From Clostridium sp. TW13 (GTDB lineage: Bacteria; Bacillota; Clostridia; Clostridiales; Clostridiaceae): a stretch of DNA of 64,000 nucleotides. The stretch lies in assembly GCF_024345225.1 (NCBI RefSeq), contig NZ_BROD01000001.1:2986362-3050361 (forward strand), written 5' to 3'. The notes under the pieces were generated by a model that made no database searches, was not told where the DNA came from, and saw only the letters and a list, made by a program, of their open reading frames with translations. Position 1 is the stretch's first letter. Each line of letters starts with the position of its first letter. Below, one piece after another: positions 35,267-43,285 of the stretch. Both the position numbers and the translations under genes were made by a program.

Positions 35267-35863
35267 TTAATAAAAGAGATATTTTTCAACTGCATTCTCT
35301 GCTTCTCTTAAAATACGTTCTCTCTCTATTTTATTCTTTGACCAGATAATCTCATCCACTACTGAATTAAAGAATGCCAAAATTACAGTTATTGCTGCTT
35401 CAGTATCCTGAATTTTAATTTTATCTTTAAAATACTGAATATAATCAAACACTATCTTCTTAATTTGCTCATGCTGTTTTTGCATCAAATTCTCTACTTC
35501 TGGTTTACTGAATCTAAGTATATAAATTTCTCTATTTAATTCCTTAGATTTTTCATGAATTTGAATTATGCTATTCATTAATTCATGCATCCATATATTA
35601 GGATCATCTTGAAATTTCTTCATGTCATTATAAAATTCTTCATGAACATTAAGAAAAGATTCATTATATAGGTTGATTATCTCAAAGAAAATTGTATCCT
35701 TATCCTTAAAATAAAAATACAGATTACCTATAGAAATATTCGCCGTTTTTGCAATTTCATTTGTGCTAGTTTTAAAATAACCATTTTTACAGAAAAGTTC
35801 AAAGGCTGTATCTAAAATCTTTCGTCGTGTCTCCATACTTCGTTTTTGCTTAGGTTCATGCAT
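35267..35863 (-). CDS. TetR-family regulator, apparently autoregulated
   Basis: 199 aa from the ATG at 35863 (GGAGG upstream). HTH: RRKILDTAFELFCKNGYFKT, then NEIAKTANISIGNLYFYFKD. The C-terminal domain is helical with no known ligand motif. The nearest downstream gene on its strand is the hydrolase at 34118, 174 bp away, which may be a target. Its own promoter is covered by two large palindromes at 35975-36064. Confidence 0.87.
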   Translation of the reverse strand: MHEPKQKRSMETRRKILDTAFELFCKNGYFKTSTNEIAKTANISIGNLYFYFKDKDTIFFEIINLYNESFLNVHEEFYNDMKKFQDDPNIWMHELMNSIIQIHEKSKELNREIYILRFSKPEVENLMQKQHEQIKKIVFDYIQYFKDKIKIQDTEAAITVILAFFNSVVDEIIWSKNKIERERILREAENAVEKYLFY

Positions 35864-35974
35864 ATATACATTATCCTCCTCTATATAATTCAACTGATTC
35901 CATTTGAGCAATTTCTATCTAAGTTGAATAAAATTTAAAAAAGCTCTCATTTTCTATAAAAAGCAAAACCAAAT

Positions 35975-36064
35975 ATTAGAATTAGAGTTTGTACTCTAAT
36001 TCTAATACCAAAAAATACCTATGTCAATATATTTAGAGTAATAGCTCTAAATATATTGACATAG
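35975..36064 (-). promoter_or_regulatory. tetR promoter with twin palindromic operators
   Basis: -35 TTGACA (minus strand, 36022-36027), 17-bp spacer, -10 TAGAAT (35999-36004). Palindrome 1 (35975-36006): ATTAGAATTAGAGT and ACTCTAATTCTAAT around TTGT, covering the -10. Palindrome 2 (36019-36064): arms of 20 bp starting CTATGTCAATA around a 6-nt centre, covering the -35. Both share an AGAG/CTCT inner core. Confidence 0.8.
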
Positions 36065-36140
36065 ATTAAAAAATTGTATTTGTAACAAATGCAATTAAAA
36101 CTTGATCCATAATATGAATTTATTTATTCTCATATTTTTT

Positions 36141-36209
36141 TATGGAAAGTTAGCTTGACATCCATAAAATGTAATAGTATTATTTAAGTATGGAAAGCAA
36201 GCTTTACAT
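36141..36209 (+). promoter_or_regulatory. Promoter and direct-repeat operator of the XRE gene
   Basis: TTGACA 36155-36160, 17-bp spacer, TATTAT 36178-36183. Two copies of TATGGAAAG-NN-AGCTT-N-ACAT (36141-36161 and 36189-36209) lie 48 bp apart, one over the -35 and one over the start of transcription. Each repeat has an imperfect AAAG/CTTT symmetry (AAAGCAAGCTTT). This suits autorepression by the encoded HTH protein. Confidence 0.75.
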
Positions 36210-36224
36210 TAAAGAGGTGAAAAT

Positions 36225-36431
36225 ATGAAAAATCGTTTAGAAGAAATACGGAAAAAACATGGCATAAAGCAAGAAGAATTAGCAGCGGCTCTTGAAGTCT
36301 CCAGGCAAACAATTGGTTCACTAGAAAACGGAAGATACAATCCTTCAATTGTATTAGCATTTAAAATTGCAAAATATTTCAATATGACTATAGAAGAAAT
36401 TTTTATTTATGAGGAGGAAGAAATAAAATGA
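36225..36431 (+). CDS. Small XRE-family regulator
   Basis: 68 aa, only an HTH domain: NRLEEIRKKHGIKQEELAAA then LEVSRQTIGSLENGRYNPS. AAAGAGGTG lies before the ATG. This short type (YgzD-like) usually controls the membrane protein gene that follows. The stop overlaps the next start (ATGA at 36428), so the two are translationally coupled. Confidence 0.92.
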   Translation: MKNRLEEIRKKHGIKQEELAAALEVSRQTIGSLENGRYNPSIVLAFKIAKYFNMTIEEIFIYEEEEIK

Positions 36432-36859
36432 AAAAAAATATTACAAATTACTTTGCAGTGGCATTGGGATTGCTACTATTATGTATAGGGTTATATTTAA
36501 TTAAAACAATTATTGCCCCACAAGGGATAATGAGAGCATTACCATATGTGTGTGTAGGATTGGGCTGTGGAATTTTTGGTCATGGCATGGGAGAAGTTAT
36601 CAGTCGTAGAACATTTAAAAATCATCCCGATGTTGAGAAACAAATTAAAATTGAAAAACAGGACGAACGTAATGTTGCTATTGGAAATTGTGCAAAAGCT
36701 AAAGCCTATGATATGATGATATATGTATTTGGAGCTTTAATGCTTACTTTCGCTTTGATGGGCATTGATATGGCAGCTGTTCTTCTTTTAGTTTCTGCGT
36801 ATTTATTTGTCATAGGATATGGTATTTATTATCGTTGCAAATTTGATAAAGAAATGTAG
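36428..36859 (+). CDS. Small four-helix membrane protein partnered with XRE regulator
   Basis: 143 aa. Four membrane helices (about 8-28, 37-55, 95-112, 116-134). Between helices 2 and 3 lies a cytosolic stretch VEKQIKIEKQDERNVAIGN, a pattern (ERN...) seen in the DUF2178-like proteins that follow such regulators. Function unknown. ATGA overlap with the regulator gene. Confidence 0.75.
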   Translation: MKKNITNYFAVALGLLLLCIGLYLIKTIIAPQGIMRALPYVCVGLGCGIFGHGMGEVISRRTFKNHPDVEKQIKIEKQDERNVAIGNCAKAKAYDMMIYVFGALMLTFALMGIDMAAVLLLVSAYLFVIGYGIYYRCKFDKEM

Positions 36860-36879
36860 TGAATAAAGCATATTCTTAT

Positions 36880-36927
36880 ATAGCAAACAATTATAGATGG
36901 ATTTATCCATCTATAATTGTTTGCTAT
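36880..36927. terminator. Strong 22-bp terminator hairpin
   Basis: ATAGCAAACAATTATAGATG... pairs perfectly with its inverse, TTTA loop. It is 20 bp after the membrane-protein stop and can serve the convergent ATL gene. Confidence 0.8.
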
Positions 36928-36996
36928 ACTTTGCCTATAAAATATCTTTTTGGACCAGCTTATTTTTTCAAGATACCTTAATGTAAAATTTGACTA

Positions 36997-37476
36997 CTAA
37001 CTCAAATTATATAAAGTATTTTGATAGTCTTTAACAAAATACTTTATATTTGTTCTACCACGTTGAATAATAGTATGACCTTCTGCTTCTAACTTTACTT
37101 TCTGCGCTTCAATGCCGCCAGGATATTTTGGATTCAATTCTCCTTGAGCTTTTAGTGTTCGCCAATAAGAGGTTTTATCTTCATTCCTCTGCTCACTTGC
37201 CCATGCCGCAATAGAAACAAAAATACCAGCAGTAATAGGTTCTGTAAAATCTGCACCACTTATTTTTGCAAAATATTTTCTAATTTCTCCTACTGTTATA
37301 ACTTTTCCATAAGGAATTAACTTCATAACTTGGTCATAGTCTATTGGTGGTGCAAAATACATTCTTTCTCCACCATATCTTTCAATACTTTTTTTATCTG
37401 TGATAATTTGAATTTTAGGCATGTCTTTACTGTCATTCAGCATAGCATTAAAATCTTTCGTATCTTCATTTGCCAT
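36997..37476 (-). CDS. Alkyltransferase-like (ATL/MGMT-fold) DNA-binding protein without reactive Cys
   Basis: 159 aa, ATG at 37476 chosen from AGGAGG. The MGMT DNA-binding fold is recognised by DQVMKLIPYGKVITVGEIRK and FVSIAAWASEQ, but the PCHR active site is replaced: SYWRTLKAQGELNPKYPGG has Trp/Arg where Cys/His-Arg stand. ATL proteins bind O6-alkylguanine without repairing it and flag it for excision repair. It has a long N-terminal extension of about 45 residues. Confidence 0.75.
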   Translation of the reverse strand: MANEDTKDFNAMLNDSKDMPKIQIITDKKSIERYGGERMYFAPPIDYDQVMKLIPYGKVITVGEIRKYFAKISGADFTEPITAGIFVSIAAWASEQRNEDKTSYWRTLKAQGELNPKYPGGIEAQKVKLEAEGHTIIQRGRTNIKYFVKDYQNTLYNLS

Positions 37477-37642
37477 AATCAAGCACCTCCTATAAATAAA
37501 GAATATCTTATACCATTCTGTGATGCAATGAGACGATTTTTCTTTTTAACATTTAATCATAATATATTTATTTTGGTTGTCCAAAGATAAGCATCACGTA
37601 TCAACATAAAATGTGTTTAAATCATTTCTACATCATACTCAC

Positions 37643-38464
37643 TTATTTTGGCCAGAAAAAATTACGACTAAACTTTAATGAAATATTACTGCATTTTAAT
37701 TTTAAAGTTTCTATTAAGGTCTTAAAGTCATTTTTAACATTTTTATCACACATAATCCTAATACTACCTAAGGATCTAGAATTTTTATCATATATTTTGA
37801 TAAAATAACACCCCTTATTGTTCCCCCTTGAAGGAGGGATATATTTAATTGAACCCTTCATAATATCATTATAATCAATAGCTGCACATGCAAAAGGCGT
37901 AAATTTAATCAAAAAGTTTTTTGTAAATCTAAAATCATCATAATCCTTTAAAGTCATAATTTCTTTCTTTAATTTTTGTTCTTCCGTTTCAGATAAGGAT
38001 TTAATCATATTTTTAAACTTAGGAATTTCTTTTTTTAGTGAAAAGAAATTGATCACAAATAAAAGATCAACAATAACTATCAGAAATACAGTTTCAAGTA
38101 TAAACTCCTTTGACTTTAAAATTTCATCTGAAGGTATATTACAAAAACATAAAATCACACCTATTAATGATATAAAAACTAAAATAACATAAAATTTTAA
38201 TCCTCTTTTATCTCCTTCCTCCAAAAACTTATAAAGATTTCTAGTGGTTGCAGCGTGATGTACAAATTTCACTGCAATAAATAAATCCATGCATAGATAG
38301 ACTACTGCTAAGCCTGCAATATAACAATTATTTGTATTATTGGGGGAAGGCATTAAAAGCCAAGATATTATAAAAAATAAAAGCATTGAACTAAAGAGTA
38401 TAATAGGAATAACTACCCAATTCCTTAATCTAGCTTGTCTATAGTTTTCTAAATATGATAACAT
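37643..38464 (-). CDS. Uncharacterised four-helix membrane protein
   Basis: 273 aa. Helices near 17-37, 47-67, 90-108 and 122-142, then a soluble domain of 130 residues with beta-strand character (GCYFIKIYDKNSRSLGSIRI). The layout, membrane part then a PH/YcxB-like cytosolic domain, recalls the protein at 1-1296, but sequence similarity is weak. It lies 68 bp downstream of the EFR1 gene on the same strand. Confidence 0.6.
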   Translation of the reverse strand: MLSYLENYRQARLRNWVVIPIILFSSMLLFFIISWLLMPSPNNTNNCYIAGLAVVYLCMDLFIAVKFVHHAATTRNLYKFLEEGDKRGLKFYVILVFISLIGVILCFCNIPSDEILKSKEFILETVFLIVIVDLLFVINFFSLKKEIPKFKNMIKSLSETEEQKLKKEIMTLKDYDDFRFTKNFLIKFTPFACAAIDYNDIMKGSIKYIPPSRGNNKGCYFIKIYDKNSRSLGSIRIMCDKNVKNDFKTLIETLKLKCSNISLKFSRNFFWPK

Positions 38465-38532
38465 AACCTTTTTCCTTTCTTTATTTAAACCAAATATTAA
38501 ATCTTATAACTCATTTAGCTCCTGCTATTTGT

Positions 38533-39318
38533 CTATTTAAATAACTCATTTGTTTCAATATAAGGATTTTTATATCGTAATTTATTAATTGTACTTTTAT
38601 TATACTGTATCGCTTGTTTGGGACATAAATTTAAACATGCTACGCACTGTTCACACCTATGATTCCATGTTGGTTTTCCATTATTAATATTAATATTTTT
38701 AACAGGACATATCTTTTCACATAAGCCGCAACCTGAACAATTATCATTTACCCAATAATTCTTATCCAATTTGTAAAAAGATTTTGTAGCTAATCCATGT
38801 ATTATTTTAGTACCTAAAAACCTTTGAAAAAATCCTCCTCGTTCAATAATATTAATGCTTCTATTATTTATTATTTCAATAATTTCATCTATTTTTTTCT
38901 CTACTAATAAAAATTTTTTATTTTGAATACTAATTGGCTCTGCTTTGTAATATATTATGTTATTTCCTGGCATGCATATATTAAATCCAGCTGAAATATT
39001 TATTTCAACTTCTTTTAACTTTCTTTTTAATAATAAAAGCGCTCCACCAGGCTGCGATTTATATGTTGCTACTGCAAAAATATATTTATCTTTAAAAGAT
39101 TCATCTAATTTACTTATAAATTTTGAAATGATTGATGGTATTCCATAAATATATATAGGAAATACTATACCTATGCAATCAGACTCGGTATGTATTTTTT
39201 CATTTAGCACTGTTTCTGAAATTGGAACAATATCAGCGTTTTCAAAATTATTAGCTAATTTTTTTGCAACCATAAATGAATTTCCGGTTCCTGAAAAATA
39301 AAAAATTGAGGTACTCAT
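38533..39318 (-). CDS. EFR1-family flavodoxin/ferredoxin fusion
   Basis: 261 aa. N-terminal flavodoxin part (SIFYFSGTGNSFMVAKKL, IGIVFPIYIYGIPSIISKF). C-terminal pair of 4Fe-4S clusters: CSGCGLCEKICP and CEQCVACLNLCP, each CxxCxxCxxxCP. EFR1 proteins move electrons between flavin and Fe-S partners in anaerobes. Between the two parts is a 60-residue linker. The ATG follows AAAGGGATGAG. Confidence 0.93.
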   Translation of the reverse strand: MSTSIFYFSGTGNSFMVAKKLANNFENADIVPISETVLNEKIHTESDCIGIVFPIYIYGIPSIISKFISKLDESFKDKYIFAVATYKSQPGGALLLLKRKLKEVEINISAGFNICMPGNNIIYYKAEPISIQNKKFLLVEKKIDEIIEIINNRSINIIERGGFFQRFLGTKIIHGLATKSFYKLDKNYWVNDNCSGCGLCEKICPVKNININNGKPTWNHRCEQCVACLNLCPKQAIQYNKSTINKLRYKNPYIETNELFK

Positions 39319-39414
39319 TTTAACTCATCCCTTTCATGTTCTTTGGAAAATAAAATCCCTTGATTAATAAATATATTAACTTAGGAGACTCTACTCTTCA
39401 TGACATTTCTTGCT

Positions 39415-39644
39415 ATCAAGTGAAACTTGATTCAGGTGAGGTTCTATTCCCATCTGAATCTTAGTTGAACTTACACCCTCAAGGGGTACCCCCTCTAGGA
39501 GCGTACAGCCGTTATCTCCAACTTAAGCAGACATCTCGAATCTATGATTTGATGATGGTCGCTTACTCTGTGAGTACTCATCTGACTTTAGGAAGAGGAG
39601 TTTCATATAAAGTTGGAGTGTTCCGGATGCTAGCTATCGGATAA
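39415..39644 (-). repeat. Modular hairpin element, copy E (230 bp, inverted orientation)
   Basis: Reverse orientation relative to the other four. It has one AAATCATAGATTC-type hairpin instead of two and carries an extra GGGGGTACCCCTTGAGGG piece near the core (39468-39492). The AraC gene at 39630 reads into its TTATCCGATAGC end, which gives that protein its last residues (LSDS) and the TAG. Confidence 0.8.
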
Positions 39645-40508
39645 ATCAGCTATAACAACAGGGATTAATATGTGCACCTCACTACTATCAAAATAATTTT
39701 TATCATATACTGAAATAATTCCAACATCATTTGAATTTAATTTCACTTCATTTACAGCTATCCATTTGAATAAATCATTCAATAATGTAGTGCATATTTC
39801 TAACATCTCACCATTGTAGTTGAACCTTGCAAACCACCCACCATTTATTATCCTACCTGTGCAATGTTTTAAATTGTCGCCTTCATTACTTTCTATCCCT
39901 GAAAAAATATTATAATTACCACTTTCATAGTCTAACCAATTAACCATACTATAAAATTTATCATAATTTAAATTATTGATATTGCTAATCTTATCAATAA
40001 ACGTCTCACTTCTATTTCTTATTATAGACTCATAGCCTACCTCATTAATATCAACATCCATAAGTATTCCTTTTAATCTTATCGTTTCCAAATACACATA
40101 TTCTACTTTTAGTGTTAATCCCCTAGGACAACTTACAAATTCCCTATTAATTATATTAGCCTTTTCAATAGTATTAACTCTTATCATATCTTTACGGCAT
40201 TTTTGTGGTGATATTCCAAATTGTCTTTTAAACGCTCTACTAAATACTTCAGGATATTTGAATCCATAATCCATAGATATATTAATTATTAAATCATCGG
40301 ATGAAATTACTCTATAAAATGCTTTTGTTAACTTCCTCCCAATAATATAATTTTTTAAGCTTGTCCCTATAACTGCTCTAAATATCCGTTCAAAATGATA
40401 TTCTGAAATATAAAATTGTTTTGATATATCGCAGAGTTTAGTTTCTCCATCAATATTTTCTTCAATATATTCTATGGCCTGATTAATCATCTCTATATAT
40501 GAATTCAT
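39630..40508 (-). CDS. AraC-family regulator with GyrI-like effector domain
   Basis: 292 aa from the ATG at 40508, after AGGGGG. The N-terminal double HTH is AraC-type: LCDISKQFYISEYHFERIFR and SMDYGFKYPEVFSRAFKRQF, then GISPQKC. The remaining 170 residues are an effector-binding domain. The ATG is 8 bp past the Fic gene's stop, so both are cotranscribed. The last four residues and stop derive from the hairpin element. Confidence 0.87.
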   Translation of the reverse strand: MNSYIEMINQAIEYIEENIDGETKLCDISKQFYISEYHFERIFRAVIGTSLKNYIIGRKLTKAFYRVISSDDLIINISMDYGFKYPEVFSRAFKRQFGISPQKCRKDMIRVNTIEKANIINREFVSCPRGLTLKVEYVYLETIRLKGILMDVDINEVGYESIIRNRSETFIDKISNINNLNYDKFYSMVNWLDYESGNYNIFSGIESNEGDNLKHCTGRIINGGWFARFNYNGEMLEICTTLLNDLFKWIAVNEVKLNSNDVGIISVYDKNYFDSSEVHILIPVVIADLSDS

Positions 40509-40516
40509 TTTACCCC

Positions 40517-41560
40517 CTATAGTTTTCTCCACTTAGAATTTCTTCCCTTACCTACGGCTTCTATTTTTCCTTCAATTCTCAATTTTTCAAACACTCTATT
40601 TATAGTGGCTTCTCCCACATCAGGGCATATAGTTCTTATTTCATTCTTAGTAAAATAGCCCAATTTACCTTCTACAGCCATTTCTACTCTTTCACTCTTA
40701 CTGCCCTTAGTGTTTTCAATACATCCTACTCTATCCTCTAATTCCTTATATGCTTTTATAATAATTCCAAGAAAATACTCAAGCCATATATATAAATTAT
40801 TCTTTCCATCATGCCATAACATTGATGATTTATTAAGCGCTTCATAGTAAGTTTCTTTACTATCCTCAATAATTTTTTCTAAACTAATAAATCTTCCAAC
40901 ATCAAAACCACTTTGATACAAAAGTAAAAGTGTTAATAATCTAGACATTCTACCATTTCCATCATTAAAAGGATGGATGCAAAGAAAATCTAATATAAAT
41001 GCCGCTATTAAAACTAGTGGTTCTACCTCTTCCTTTGCAATCTCCTTCCTATATTCTTCACAAAGCTTCTCCATGTAACTTGGAGTACTAAAAGCATCTA
41101 CAGGCTTAAATCTTATATACTTAGTTCCGTTAGGCAATATTTCTTCAATCACATTATCTGTATTTTTATAACTTCCACCTTTAGCTGATGAAAATTTGTA
41201 TAAATCTCTATGTAACTGTAACAATACAGGTGATTTTACCGGTATAGCATCAAAATCACTATGAATAGTATTTAATACATCTCTATACCCAGCTATTTCA
41301 CTCTCACTTCTATCCCTTGGCTCTATTTTATTATCCATTATTTCACGCAATCTTTTATTAGACGTGTAAATACCTTCTATTCTGTTAGATGATTCTGCAC
41401 TTTGTATAATTGCTACATCTTTAAGTGTGTTTAATATTTGAGGAGATTGTTTTTTATACAAATCTTGCTTTCCTTTATATTCATTTATAGTTGTTAACAT
41501 TCTCACTATGTTCATTGGTAATGTTAATTTATTTAATTCATCATTTCCAAAAGAAATCAT
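40517..41560 (-). CDS. Fic-domain protein with N-terminal inhibitory motif
   Basis: 347 aa. The Fic motif HPFNDGNGRMSRL (His 196) is complete, so AMP transfer to a target hydroxyl is expected. SNRIEG (58-63) matches the (S/T)xxxE(G/N) inhibitory helix, class II with the inhibitor at the N-terminus; Glu62 would block ATP's gamma phosphate. The C-terminus (ERVEMAVEGKLGYFTKNEIR, EATINRVFEKLRIEGKI) is a winged helix. No separate antitoxin gene is present. The downstream AraC gene is coupled. Confidence 0.92.
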   Translation of the reverse strand: MISFGNDELNKLTLPMNIVRMLTTINEYKGKQDLYKKQSPQILNTLKDVAIIQSAESSNRIEGIYTSNKRLREIMDNKIEPRDRSESEIAGYRDVLNTIHSDFDAIPVKSPVLLQLHRDLYKFSSAKGGSYKNTDNVIEEILPNGTKYIRFKPVDAFSTPSYMEKLCEEYRKEIAKEEVEPLVLIAAFILDFLCIHPFNDGNGRMSRLLTLLLLYQSGFDVGRFISLEKIIEDSKETYYEALNKSSMLWHDGKNNLYIWLEYFLGIIIKAYKELEDRVGCIENTKGSKSERVEMAVEGKLGYFTKNEIRTICPDVGEATINRVFEKLRIEGKIEAVGKGRNSKWRKL

Positions 41561-41605
41561 TATATAGCCTCCTTTGTTTATATTATATTATTATCATTTT
41601 ATCAT

Positions 41606-41706
41606 AAACATAATCACTTAGGGTGAAATGATTATGTTTTTTATTAAAGTAATCTATTAAAGCTCAAATAAACCTTATCATTTAGTATAAAATGATAAGG
41701 TTTATT
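41606..41706. promoter_or_regulatory. Two related palindromes upstream of the Fic gene
   Basis: Palindrome 1 (41606-41639): AAACATAATCA and TGATTATGTTT around CTTAGGGTGAAA. Palindrome 2 (41667-41706): AATAAACCTTATCATTT and AAATGATAAGGTTTATT around AGTATA. Both have an ATCA-N-TTAG...AAATGAT core. The second can be the terminator of the Rrf2 gene; the first lies at the Fic promoter and is a likely operator. Confidence 0.5.
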
Positions 41707-41757
41707 CTTAAAGTGAATTTATTTTAAAATTATCACTTTATTAAACTATATATTAAA

Positions 41758-42261
41758 TTACTTCTTGCTATTATTGAACCATTCAATTGTTGCATTTTTC
41801 ATTTCTTTAGGCAGTTTTTTATTGTATACTTCGTCATATAGCCACGCCAATGTCTTGTTACTTAAGTATTTTCTCATTTCATCTTCTGCTTCTGACATTA
41901 CAACTTTTATTAAACAAGGGCATTTAGTATATGTATCTGGCAAATTATCTTTATCTAGCAATATATTATTTTGTCTAATTTCTGCACATTGAAAAAATGG
42001 TTCATTTCCTTCTACCGCTTCAACAATATCCCAAAAGGTTATCTCTTCTGCACTACGAGCTAATGCATAACCACCTTTTGCACCTGGTACAGACTTTATG
42101 ATTCCTGACTTACTTAATTTCGCATATACTTTTGATAAATAGGTTTCCGAAACGCCTTGAAATGTGGCTAAATCTCTTATCCCAACAGATTTACCCTCTT
42201 CTGTGTTTACCATATATAATAAGCAATGTATTGCATATTCTACTCCTACTGAAAATTTCAT
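41758..42261 (-). CDS. Rrf2-family transcriptional regulator
   Basis: 167 aa from the ATG at 42261 (AAAGGAGTG upstream). The Rrf2 winged HTH is plain: KFSVGVEYAIHCLLYMVNTE, then VSETYLSKVYAKLSKSGIIK and PGAKGGYALAR. Three cysteines follow (FFQCAEI, KCPCLIK) in the region where IscR/NsrR bind an Fe-S cluster, with CxC spacing at the end. It is divergent from a flavoprotein/ferredoxin operon and probably senses redox or iron-sulfur state. Confidence 0.9.
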   Translation of the reverse strand: MKFSVGVEYAIHCLLYMVNTEEGKSVGIRDLATFQGVSETYLSKVYAKLSKSGIIKSVPGAKGGYALARSAEEITFWDIVEAVEGNEPFFQCAEIRQNNILLDKDNLPDTYTKCPCLIKVVMSEAEDEMRKYLSNKTLAWLYDEVYNKKLPKEMKNATIEWFNNSKK

Positions 42262-42375
42262 TTTCCGCACTCCTTTAATATATTATCTTTATTTTATTAA
42301 TAATATACTATTATTTATTCTCATTCAAGACACTCATACAACGTTAAATATCTACTCTTTTACAGAATATTTCTA

Positions 42376-42446
42376 TTGACACAAATGCGAAAAAAACATA
42401 TTCTTATTATAGATAATAATTATCGTCGATAGTACTTATCTATAAT
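42376..42446 (+). promoter_or_regulatory. Promoter and Rrf2 operator of the flavoprotein/ferredoxin operon
   Basis: TTGACA 42376-42381, 17-bp spacer, TATTCT 42399-42404. Immediately after lies an inverted repeat, ATTATAGATAA (42406-42416) and TTATCTATAAT (42436-42446), covering the transcription start. Confidence 0.75.
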
Positions 42447-42468
42447 TATACGAAAGAAGGAATGTAAA

Positions 42469-42840
42469 ATGTTTACAGAAAAATTTTTTGAGGTACTTAA
42501 TCATGAAGGAGTAGTTTCTATCGGAACTTGTTCAAATAATGAAGTTCATGTCGTTAATACATGGAACAGTTATTTAATTGTTGTAGAAGGAAATAAAATC
42601 TTAATTCCTGCAGCTGCTATGATTAAAACAGAAGAAAATATTAATTCTAACCCTAAAGTTAAATTAACTCTTGGTAGTAAAGAAGTAATGGGTTATCAAT
42701 ATCCAGGAACTGGATTTCTACTTGAAGGAACTGCTAAATTACTAAAAGATGGAGATAACTTTAAAATTATGAAAGAAAAGTGTCCATTCCTTACAAGAAC
42801 ATTAGAAGTTACAGTTACATCCTGCAAACAAACATTATAA
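42469..42840 (+). CDS. Pyridoxamine 5'-phosphate oxidase-like FMN-binding protein
   Basis: 123 aa. The split-barrel fold is suggested by MFTEKFFEVLNHEGVVSIGT, HVVNTWNSYLIVVEGNKILI and KVKLTLGSKEVMGYQYPGTG. These small proteins bind FMN and reduce or detoxify small molecules. AAAGAAGGAATGTAAA lies before the ATG. First gene of a three-gene operon under the divergent Rrf2 regulator. Confidence 0.85.
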   Translation: MFTEKFFEVLNHEGVVSIGTCSNNEVHVVNTWNSYLIVVEGNKILIPAAAMIKTEENINSNPKVKLTLGSKEVMGYQYPGTGFLLEGTAKLLKDGDNFKIMKEKCPFLTRTLEVTVTSCKQTL

Positions 42841-42864
42841 TTTTCTGCATGTAAAGAGAAAATT

Positions 42865-43041
42865 ATGCCTAGAAAAATAAATAAATCAGATTGTGTAGGT
42901 TGTGGAACTTGCGAACGTGTATGCATTGTTGGATGTATCACAGAAGAGATTGATAAAAAAAGATTAATTAACAAATCTGCTTGTGTTGACTGTGGAGCTT
43001 GCCAATTAGCTTGCCCCCAAAAATGTATTTCTCAAAAATAA
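42865..43041 (+). CDS. 2[4Fe-4S] ferredoxin, 58 aa
   Basis: Short gene MPRKINKSDCVGCGTCERVC onward, with two clusters: CVGCGTCERVC...C and CVDCGACQLACP. The first has the odd ending CIVGC in place of CP. AAAGAGAA is the ribosome site. It follows the flavoprotein by 24 bp and would be its electron donor. Confidence 0.92.
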   Translation: MPRKINKSDCVGCGTCERVCIVGCITEEIDKKRLINKSACVDCGACQLACPQKCISQK

Positions 43042-43060
43042 CTGAAAGGATAGATTTAAA

Positions 43061-43237
43061 ATGGAATTATCTGAAAGAATAATTGAGCTTCTCTCCAAGT
43101 CAGACCCTATGAAATCAAATGAAATTGCTGAAGCTCTTAATATTGATAAAAAAGATTTGGATAAAGTATTAAAGCAGCTCAAAAATGATTCAAAAATAAC
43201 ATCACCGAAAAGATGTTTTTATTCTATAGAAAAATAG
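43061..43237 (+). CDS. Small winged-helix protein, 58 aa
   Basis: Starts MELSERIIELLSKSDPMKSN after GAAAGGATAG. EIAEALNIDKKDLDKVLKQL looks like a helix-turn-helix, with the wing FYSIEK at the end. It resembles the small wHTH proteins next to Fe-S genes. It is the third gene of the Rrf2-linked operon, 20 bp after the ferredoxin. Confidence 0.75.
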   Translation: MELSERIIELLSKSDPMKSNEIAEALNIDKKDLDKVLKQLKNDSKITSPKRCFYSIEK

Positions 43238-43285
43238 AGTTATAAAGACTTTAGTACAAAGTTAAAAATATTCTGTTTACTTAAG

